DNA of 35,722 nucleotides from Streptomyces aureoverticillatus (lineage in GTDB: Bacteria > Actinomycetota > Actinomycetes > Streptomycetales > Streptomycetaceae): NCBI RefSeq assembly GCF_014649395.1, contig NZ_BMSY01000027.1:1-35722 (forward strand), written 5' to 3'. Positions 24,352 through 32,690 of the stretch are shown one piece after another. The notes under the pieces were generated by a model. It saw only the letters and a program-made list of their open reading frames with translations, searched no databases and was not told the origin of the DNA. Made by a program: the position numbers and the translations under genes. Within the stretch, counting starts at the first letter, position 1. Every line of letters begins with the position of its first letter.

Positions 24352-24999
24352 CAGCGGCGGAGCACTCGCCGCCCTGTTCCCCCTCCCCCGCCCCACCCAC
24401 CGGCCGAAGGCCCAGAAGGAGTCCGCGAGATGTCTGTCGACCTGCGCCACCGCTCGTTCCTGAAGGAACTGGACTTCTCCAGCGAGGAGTTCCGCCACCT
24501 GCTCGACCTCTCCGCCCGGCTGAAGGCCGACCGGGCCGCCGGATCCGAGCACCGGCACCTGCGCGGCCGAACGGCCGCGTACCACCATGAGCGGACAGTG
24601 ACCATGGGCGGACAGATTCACCGCGGTGGAGCCCAGCAGCAGCCCGGCGAAACTGCTCAGGCCCCGGCTGCCGACCACCGCCAGCGCGGCCGAACGCGAC
24701 TCGATCTCCAGCACTTCGAGCGCCTCAGCGTCCACTACGGACCGGGTCACCTCGATGCCCGGCGCGACGGCGTGCGCCCGCTGCTCGGCCCGGGCCAGTG
24801 CGCCCCCCACCATCGGCTCCAGACCGTGTCCGGCCGGGCTCCGCGGTGCGGCACCCGTCGGCAGGTGGATGGAGGGGTGGCCGAAGGCGTGCACGAGACG
24901 CAGCGGCGCCCCGCGCAGCCGCGCCTCCCGGGCGGCGAGATCGACCGCGCCGAGGCTGGAGGCGGAGCCGTCCACTCCTACGATCACCGGATCACTCAA
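24163..24999 (-). CDS. Universal stress protein truncated after its first domain
   Basis: The domain runs VIVGVDGSASSLGAVDLAAR, LRLVHAFGHPSIHLP, ALEVLEIESRSAALAVVGSR and LLLGSTAVNLSAHGHCPLMVV, ending near 24577. The G-SRGLSSFAGLLLGS loop is close to the ATP-binding signature. Relatives have a second domain. Here the frame instead reads on to 24163 through the antisense of the arcB and arcA stubs, giving about 135 meaningless residues. The TTG at 24999 has AGGAGAGG just upstream and is preferred; an ATG at 25027-25029 is possible. A partial operator-like sequence (GGGGCCATCGGGCT) lies at 25079-25092, ahead of the gene. Confidence 0.65.
   Translation of the reverse strand: MSDPVIVGVDGSASSLGAVDLAAREARLRGAPLRLVHAFGHPSIHLPTGAAPRSPAGHGLEPMVGGALARAEQRAHAVAPGIEVTRSVVDAEALEVLEIESRSAALAVVGSRGLSSFAGLLLGSTAVNLSAHGHCPLMVVRGRSAAQVPVLGSGGPVGLQPGGEVEQVAELLAGEVQFLQERAVAQVDRHLADSFWAFGRWVGRGRGNRAASAPPLSGGVAVDGAAHAAGAAAPAAQLTAADGDHLDAVVAQERVRTRARRRPGRAPGSGPRAGPASR
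24430..24570 (+). pseudogene. arcB: 5' fragment of catabolic ornithine carbamoyltransferase
   Basis: From the ATG, 47 codons match the start of ornithine carbamoyltransferase: DLRHRSFLKELDFSSEEFRH, LLDLSARLKADRAAGSE and LRGR. The following KxxALIFEKxSTRTR carbamoyl-phosphate-binding block is absent, because at about 24571-24577 the sequence becomes the reverse strand of a universal stress gene. The position behind arcA fits an ADI-pathway operon arcAB that has been cut down by deletions. Confidence 0.85.
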
Positions 25000-25204
25000 C
25001 TGACCTCTCCTGCCTCGTAAGGCCGCCATTGTGCGGACCGTTCCACCTCAGCCTCGGCGCGGACGCCCGTCCGGAACAGGGGCCATCGGGCTGCGGTACG
25101 AGTTCGTCAACCAGGAGGGCGACAGAGTCGGGGCCCACCCGCCCTGCTGCCCCACTGCCGGCCCCTGCCGCAGGACCCGGTGCCGGGCCGCGCGACCAGC
25201 GCCC

Positions 25205-25892
25205 TCAGTGACGCTCGCCAGCTCCGCGCACCACCGCGACCGGGCAGTGCGCGTGATGCAGCAGGGCCTGACTGACCGACCCCAGGAGCAGCTCGGCGAA
25301 GCCACCGCGACCCCGCGCACCGACCACCGCCAACTGAGCGGACGTGCTCGTCTCGTGGTCCACGCGTGCAGCGCCACCAACGGCGCGCTCCGCACGGCGT
25401 CCGCCACGAAGGCGAATTCCACCACCCACTCCCCTCGCGGCCGAGCCGTCGACGCCCAGCACGACCGGACCATCGGCGTACGACTGCTCGCACACCACCA
25501 GGACTGGGCACCGGCCGTGCGCCGCCAGATGCACCGCAGTCGACCCCACCAACAGCCCGACAGACCCGCCCATGCCCCGGGAGCCGACCACCACCAGCTC
25601 CGCCGCACGCGACTGCGCCTCCAGAACCGCCAACGGCTCACCAGTCACCACGACATGACTGACGTCGACGTCCGTCGCCACCTCCGCGCCCGCTCAACCG
25701 CCTCGGCCACCAATCGATCGACCATTCTGCAGCCCCCCCGGGCGCCAGCGACGCCGGCCCCAGAGGCACATGCATAGCGGGCCAGGAAAACGCATGCACA
25801 GCCCGCAGCCCGGCCCCGCGCAACCGCGCCTCCCGCGCGGCCACCTCAACTGCGGCAAGACTCGACGCCGAGCCCCCCCCCCACGAGACCAC
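25205..25892 (-). pseudogene. Universal stress protein gene with several frameshifts
   Basis: Pieces in all three frames of the minus strand reconstruct a two-domain USP. The start has been altered by a 10-base C run on the plus strand at 25873-25882, where VGVDGS now reads WGGGS. Then come ASSLAAVEVAAREARLRGAG and VHAFSWPAMHVPLGPASLAP. After a shift at a second poly-G run near 25740 comes MVDRLVAEAVERAR, then VDVSHVVVTGEPLAVLEAQ and VVVGSRGMGGSVGLLVGST. In domain 2, WVVEFAFVADAVRSAPLVAL is in another frame. The tail is LAVVGARGRGGFAELLLGS and HCPVAVVRGAGERH. At least four disruptions and an internal deletion are evident. Confidence 0.75.
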
Positions 25893-26246
25893 TCACGACG
25901 CCTCCCTCGTCCAGGTGCCGTTGACTCTCACCTCCAGGTTCACCCGGCGCTCTTCGACTTCAACGGCTGGACCATGTCGTCCATCCCAGTCCTCTCCATG
26001 GTGGTACTGCGGTGGTACTGCGCACCGGGATCGCACGCGCACCGCAGGCCCCTTGTCTGCGGTGCGGCATCCCGTCACCACTGTCCCCACACGTGCGCAC
26101 CGGAGGCATGGGCCATGAGTCCCTGCCGACGGGCAGACGGTCCCGGAGTTCGGCCCCGGCCGTCCCCCGGGCGGCCCCATGCAGCGGCTTGCCCGCGCGG
26201 CCTCCGCGAAACAGCGACTGAGATCGACCGCCCTTGCGTCTCGTGA
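25893..26246. other. About 350 bases without a gene
   Basis: No coding frame with consistent bias or motif is seen. The right end should carry the promoter of the PPOX gene at 26297. A very weak operator-like match (TGGGCCATGAGTCCCT) at 26109-26124 is not convincing. Confidence 0.3.
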
Positions 26247-26262
26247 GGGGCCGGTCGGCCCT
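26247..26262. promoter_or_regulatory. Candidate DevR/OsdR-type operator before the PPOX gene
   Basis: GGGGCCGGTCGGCCCT agrees with the copy at 234 at 14 of 16 positions. It ends 34 bases before the ATG at 26297. This implies a short leader, and it argues against the in-frame start at 26234, which would place the site inside the gene. Confidence 0.5.
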
Positions 26263-26296
26263 ACTCCCTGGGCGCCTCTGCGCGGACGATGGACTG

Positions 26297-26713
26297 ATGT
26301 TCCACAACGACACCTTTCACAGACTCGACCGACAGGAGTGCCTGCGCCTGCTCGCCAAAGTGCCGGTCGGCCGAGTGGTGTACACCCGGCAGGCCTGCCC
26401 GGTCCTCCCGGTCAACTTCTCCCTGGACACGGACGCCTCCGTCCTGTTGCGCACCGCGCCGGACTCGGACCTCGTCCGCGCCGTCGAGGACGTCGTGGTC
26501 GCCTTCGAGGCGGACGAGTTCGACGCGGCGACGAGGTCCGGCTGGAGCGTGGTCGTCACCGGCCGGGCCACCGCGGTCACCGAACCCGCCGAGCACGAGC
26601 GGCTGTCGCAGGCCGGCCCCGCTTCTTGGATGCCCCTGAGCGACGCGGTGTTCGTAGGGATCGAGTCCGAGATGGTCACCGGGCGCGAGCTGAAGGGCAC
26701 ACGCACTCGGTGA
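26297..26713 (+). CDS. Pyridoxamine 5'-phosphate oxidase-fold protein
   Basis: The 138-residue protein has the split-barrel flavin-binding fold. FHRLDRQECLRLLAKVPVGR is followed by VVYTRQACPVLPVNFSLD, then VAFEADEFDAATRSGWSVVV and TGRATAVTEPAEHERL. This arrangement is typical of small PPOX proteins in the DosR regulon of mycobacteria (Rv0080/Rv3129 type). Such proteins bind FMN, F420 or haem; which one cannot be decided here. The ATG lacks a strong ribosome site, so a short leader or a nearly leaderless transcript is possible given the close operator-like sequence. Confidence 0.88.
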   Translation: MFHNDTFHRLDRQECLRLLAKVPVGRVVYTRQACPVLPVNFSLDTDASVLLRTAPDSDLVRAVEDVVVAFEADEFDAATRSGWSVVVTGRATAVTEPAEHERLSQAGPASWMPLSDAVFVGIESEMVTGRELKGTRTR

Positions 26714-27354
26714 GAAACAGCCCGCAGCCAGGCCCTGCCTCCGGTCGTGAGACGTCCACACCGGGTCCGGAGCCGGGCGGCCGGTGAACGGCATCCGGCT
26801 CGTGTGCCATCGCTCGACCGCCGATGCACATCGCGCAGGAGATTGCCCGGCCGCGGCGGACTGAGACGGCCGCCCCCGCCGACAGGTGTTGAGCCCACGT
26901 ATCCGGCCGTGGCTTCGGCAGCGCGAGCCGGCGCTCGCCAGTGGGATCCCGCTCCGCTTGGCGATCTCTCGGGTCTAATCCGGCCACGAGTTCGGCCCCA
27001 GGCCGCGCGGCATGCCGACTCGTTGGGAGGCCGCCCACCAGAAGGACGGCCGCATCACGGTCGACAGGTGGCTGTTCGGCTCAACAGACCGGGCGTGCGC
27101 GATCTGCCCTCGCAGACCGTGTACGCACTGTCGCGGGAGCTACCCGCCAAGGCAGGCCGGTCCCGATGAGACCGGCCTGCCTCTGCCACCCTCCCTCGGC
27201 ACAGCGCATAGTGGGCAACGGCTCGGGAGGGAGTGTCTGGCCTCTTCAACGGGCGCCGGCGCCGCAGCGCGGACGCGGACAGCCCTCGCGGCGGCCAGCC
27301 CGGACGGACTCACAACCTTCTCGGCGCCGACTCCACGCGTCACATGACGGCAGG
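26714..27354. other. About 640 bases with no supported gene, ending in a hairpin region
   Basis: A plus-strand frame that stops at 27167-27169 ends GVRDLPSQTVYALSRELPAK and has a plausible coding look over its last 30 codons, but no start or family is evident. It is immediately followed by the hairpin at 27150-27182. This may be the tail of a deleted gene. Nothing else is seen. Confidence 0.3.
27150..27182. terminator. Strong hairpin, probable bidirectional terminator
   Basis: A perfect 13-bp stem, AGGCAGGCCGGTC pairing with GACCGGCCTGCCT, encloses a 7-base loop. No T-run follows on either strand, as is usual in Streptomyces. It lies downstream of the minus-strand LysM gene and at the end of the possible plus-strand gene tail. 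Confidence 0.65.
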
Positions 27355-27846
27355 TCAAGAGCCGATGGGTATCCGCAGGACCTGGCCCGGGGTGATCTTG
27401 TCTGGGTCGCTTATCTGGTCCGGGTTGGCGCGCACGATGCGTTTGTACAGCGAGGGGTCTCCGTAGTGTGCCTTTGCCAGCCCCGACAAGGTGTCCCCCT
27501 TGACTACCTTGTGCTCGCGGTAGCCGTAGTAACCGGACACGATGCGCGGCCCGTAAAGGACGGGCGTGGTCACCACGTTGATCTCGCTGCCGTCCTTCGG
27601 ACTCTCCTCGAACACCTGAACGAGAAGCCGGTCGGCTTGGAACTTGGCGCGGCCGACATCCACCTGGACATGGAACTGTCCGTGCTCACCGGTGCCGCCC
27701 CCGACATTGAAGTGTCCGGTCACTTCGTCGTGGCCATCGCCGATTCGGTAGTGGAGCGTGCCCTCGTGGCCGGTGCCGATTCCGCCTACATGCACCGGGT
27801 TGCCGACGAGATCGAGCTTCCGGGGCTGATCGATCCGGTTGGTCAT
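27355..27846 (-). CDS. LysM-domain protein with Gmad2-like N-terminal domain
   Basis: The 163-residue protein has an N-terminal immunoglobulin-like Gmad2 domain at about 5-100 (NPVHVGGIGTGHEGTLHYRI, QVFEESPKDGSEINVVTTPV). A LysM domain follows at about 110-160 (HKVVKGDTLSGLAKAHYGDP, LYKRIVRANPDQI, ITPGQVLRIP). LysM binds peptidoglycan-type glycans; Gmad2 is found in spore-germination and cell-wall proteins. No signal peptide or membrane segment is present, so how it would reach the wall is unclear. It could act inside the cell like LysM/BON proteins such as YgaU. GGAGG precedes the ATG. Confidence 0.9.
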   Translation of the reverse strand: MTNRIDQPRKLDLVGNPVHVGGIGTGHEGTLHYRIGDGHDEVTGHFNVGGGTGEHGQFHVQVDVGRAKFQADRLLVQVFEESPKDGSEINVVTTPVLYGPRIVSGYYGYREHKVVKGDTLSGLAKAHYGDPSLYKRIVRANPDQISDPDKITPGQVLRIPIGS

Positions 27847-27929
27847 GAAACCTCCAGCGCTTAGGGAGCCTGTGGTTCGCCTCCAGCCAACTCCCTTTTC
27901 CGCTCCTTGTAAGCGGAGGTTTCAGACGT

Positions 27930-28142
27930 GTGCGGCGGCCGTCCGGGCCGGTGGCTGGAAAGCCCGGCGCCTTGGCGGTCGGCGGCCTCGAACTGCACGC
28001 GGAATACGAGGAGTTCCAGGCCGTCGGCCACCTCCGCCTCACCGGCCTGCGCTCGGTCGAGGATCCTCGGTGCATCGTGGGAGAGGCGATCCACACCGGG
28101 GCGCATCTGCCGACACAGCGCCTCCCCGATGATCGCCGATGA
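27930..28142 (+). CDS. Possible 70-residue protein, unrecognised
   Basis: A GTG-initiated frame with GGAGG about 14 bases upstream has strong third-position GC from codon 10 onward. Its product contains GALAVGGLELHAEYEEFQAV and LRSVEDPRCIVGEAIHTGAH. I do not recognise it. It could be a small gene or the surviving part of a larger one, since debris (a hypE-like tail) follows in the same direction. Confidence 0.3.
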   Translation: MRRPSGPVAGKPGALAVGGLELHAEYEEFQAVGHLRLTGLRSVEDPRCIVGEAIHTGAHLPTQRLPDDRR

Positions 28143-28207
28143 AGGGCTGCCTCATGGGCCTGGGCCGCACCAGAACCCGCCAACCACGCACCGGCCGCGC
28201 TGGCGCC

Positions 28208-28245
28208 CTCCCCCAAGGGGCGGCTCCGCCATCCGCATGGGGGAG
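28208..28245. repeat. Short palindromic element with nested stems
   Basis: CTCCCCC at 28208-28214 pairs with GGGGGAG at 28239-28245. Inside it, GGCGG and CCGCC around 28220-28230 can form a second stem. Elements of this type are often scattered between genes in Streptomyces. Here it sits between the small frame at 27930 and the hypE-like remnant and may mark an insertion or transcript end. Confidence 0.4.
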
Positions 28246-28262
28246 CAGGGCAGGGACGCGCC

Positions 28263-28385
28263 GACCGGGTCAGCCTGCGCACGCTGGTCGGCGCGCGACG
28301 GATCCTGGACATGCGGGACGCCGAGCATCTGTCCGCGGGACTCGCCTCCTGGCTGGACAGCCGTCGTGCCCTACGAGGACGATGA
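28263..28385 (+). pseudogene. Remnant resembling the C-terminus of HypE
   Basis: The frame reads DRVSLRTLVGARRILDMRDAEHL and continues to a TGA at 28383. The intact HypE at 10270 ends with GRVVMRTLVGARRVVDLPVGEQL then PRIC. The shared RTLVGARR(I/V)(L/V)D segment indicates a second hypE-like copy. The diagnostic C-terminal PRIC is missing and about 16 unrelated residues follow (SAGLASWLDSRRALRGR). No earlier HypE motif is found upstream. Confidence 0.45.
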
Positions 28386-28487
28386 GCCGTGTCGGCGCTT
28401 CACCTCCGGCACCGTTCTCAGTCCCGACGCCCACCCGATGCAGCGCGCAACGCAAGCCTCCTCGCCCCGGACCGAACGGCGGGGGTC

Positions 28488-28503
28488 GGGACCATCGGCC
28501 CCT
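28488..28503. promoter_or_regulatory. Candidate operator before the universal stress gene
   Basis: GGGACCATCGGCCCCT has both half-sites of the recurring motif but a spacer one base shorter than the other copies. It lies about 88 bases upstream of the ATG at 28591. Confidence 0.4.
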
Positions 28504-28590
28504 GGAACCACGGCCCTGTGGCGGTGAGGCTCAGAGCAAGGCCGGCGCGCCGGTCCACGGTTCGCACGCCTCATGACCAGGGAGGTCTCC

Positions 28591-29463
28591 ATGATTCGTA
28601 CGGTCACCGCCGGTCTTGACGGCTCCCCCGAGAGCCTGGCCGCCGCCGAGTGGGCCGCCCGTGAGGCCGAGCGCCGCGCCCTTCCGCTGCGTCTGGTGGA
28701 GGCATGGGTCTGGCGGGAACGGGACGTGCCCGTCACGGCGGACCTGGAAACCCAGAAGGGCTGGGCCCTGGGCGTCCTGCGAGAAGCCAAGGAGTTGGTG
28801 GCCGACCGGCATCCAAGCCTGACCGTCAGTACGGAACTCGTCTCCGACACGGCGATCGACGTGCTGCTGGCCGAGGCGGAGACGGCCGAAATGTTGGTGC
28901 TGGGTTCCCGAGGTCACGGGGCTGTTGCCGGGTTCTTGCTGGGCTCGGTCGGGCAGCAGGTGCTGGCCCGGGCGAAGCACCCCGTGGTGATGGTCCGGGC
29001 AGAGCCGCGCTCGGGCCCGGCCCACGACGACGGCGAGGTGGTCGTCGGCGTGCAGGAGATCGGCGAGGTTCCCGAGCCACTCCTGGAGTTCGCCTTCAAC
29101 ACGGCCGCCACCCGCGGGACCGCCCTGCGCGTGGTCCACGCGCCCAACCTGCCACCCCTGTACGCCCACGGCCCCGCCGTCGGGCGACTGGCCGCACAGG
29201 AAGGCGGTATCACGGGGCAGGCGAAGCAAGCACTGACAGACGTCCTGAAGCCGTGGCGCGAGAGGTACTCGCAGGTTCCGGTGTCCCTCACCGTGGAACT
29301 GTCGCACGCCTCCGGAGTCGTCCTGACAGCCGCCACCCGGGCAAGCCTGCTGGTGGTCGGCCGCAAGGTGCGCGGTCGCACGCTCGGCATGCGCATCGGA
29401 GCGGTCACGCACGCCGTGCTGCACCACGCCACGGCCCCCGTCGCCGTCGTCCCGCACGGCTGA
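28591..29463 (+). CDS. Two-domain universal stress protein
   Basis: The 290-residue protein has two USP domains. Domain 1 begins TVTAGLDGSPESLAAAEWAA and has a canonical ATP-binding loop, GSRGHGAVAGFLLGSVG. Domain 2 begins near residue 150 (VVVGVQEIGEVPEPLLEFAF) and ends LLVVGRKVRGRTLGMRIGAV and APVAVVPHG, with a degenerate loop. It is intact, unlike the three damaged USP genes in this window. The ATG at 28591 has GGGAGG at a good spacing; the earlier in-frame ATG at 28573 has none. A hairpin follows the stop directly. Confidence 0.93.
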   Translation: MIRTVTAGLDGSPESLAAAEWAAREAERRALPLRLVEAWVWRERDVPVTADLETQKGWALGVLREAKELVADRHPSLTVSTELVSDTAIDVLLAEAETAEMLVLGSRGHGAVAGFLLGSVGQQVLARAKHPVVMVRAEPRSGPAHDDGEVVVGVQEIGEVPEPLLEFAFNTAATRGTALRVVHAPNLPPLYAHGPAVGRLAAQEGGITGQAKQALTDVLKPWRERYSQVPVSLTVELSHASGVVLTAATRASLLVVGRKVRGRTLGMRIGAVTHAVLHHATAPVAVVPHG

Positions 29464-29464
29464 C

Positions 29465-29500
29465 GGCCACCCGGCCGACGCGCCCGGGGGCCGGGTGGCC
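29465..29500 (+). terminator. Terminator hairpin after the universal stress gene
   Basis: GGCCACCCGGCC at 29465-29476 and GGCCGGGTGGCC at 29489-29500 form a perfect 12-bp stem with a 12-base loop. It begins one base after the TGA. No T-run follows. Such stems terminate transcription in GC-rich actinomycetes. Confidence 0.75.
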
Positions 29501-29630
29501 CCGACCCGAGTCCGGCCGGCACCTGCCACGGCACGAAGGCGCGACCGACACTGGAACCACGGCGCGCGAACACATCCGACGCCAGGGACGCGGCGCAGCA
29601 CACGCGCACCGACAGGCGCGGTCCGAGGAA

Positions 29631-29664
29631 CGCGTCGCCTCGGGCTGAGGCGCGCGTCGCCTCG
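29631..29664. repeat. 12-base direct repeat upstream of ppdK
   Basis: CGCGTCGCCTCG occurs at 29631-29642 and again at 29653-29664, one start every 22 bases (two DNA turns). It lies about 120 bases before the ppdK start. It could be a tandem protein-binding site or chance. Confidence 0.35.
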
Positions 29665-29780
29665 TGACGCAGCCCGGCCTACCCCGTTCCGCGCCCCTGG
29701 TCCGCCGACCGGGCCACACCGCGCAGTGGGCGGCCTGAGCCCGGCCATCCCCCGGACACCGGAAGGAAGTGCACCCCGCC

Positions 29781-32465
<2,685 letters not shown>

Positions 32466-32514
32466 CGGCACCGGCCGTGGTGAGCCGCGGCGCAGGGCGG
32501 ACCGGGTCCGGGAG

Positions 32515-32554
32515 AGGGCCGCCCGGCCCAACGAGTCCGGGACCTGTCAGCCCC
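32515..32554. promoter_or_regulatory. Pair of candidate operators before adhE
   Basis: Two copies related to the recurring motif lie 24 bases apart: AGGGCCGCCCGGCCCA at 32515-32530 (11 of 16 versus the site at 234) and GGGACCTGTCAGCCCC at 32539-32554 (12 of 16). Paired sites are common in DosR-type promoters. They lie 137-176 bases upstream of the adhE ATG. Confidence 0.4.
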
Positions 32555-32690
32555 TCGCCGGAACCCAATGGCACCTCGGTTCACCACCAGGTGCATGTGA
32601 CGCTCCAACTGGTGGCGGCACCGGACCCCACAGTGCTGCCACCTCGCGCCGCCGACTCCGCGGCTTCGGATATCGATGACGGAGGCTCTC

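Noticed and set aside
29487..29502. GGGGCCGGGTGGCCCC as another copy of the operator
   Set aside because: It is 13/16 similar to the site at 26247 but forms the right arm of a perfect terminator stem after the USP gene, which explains it better.
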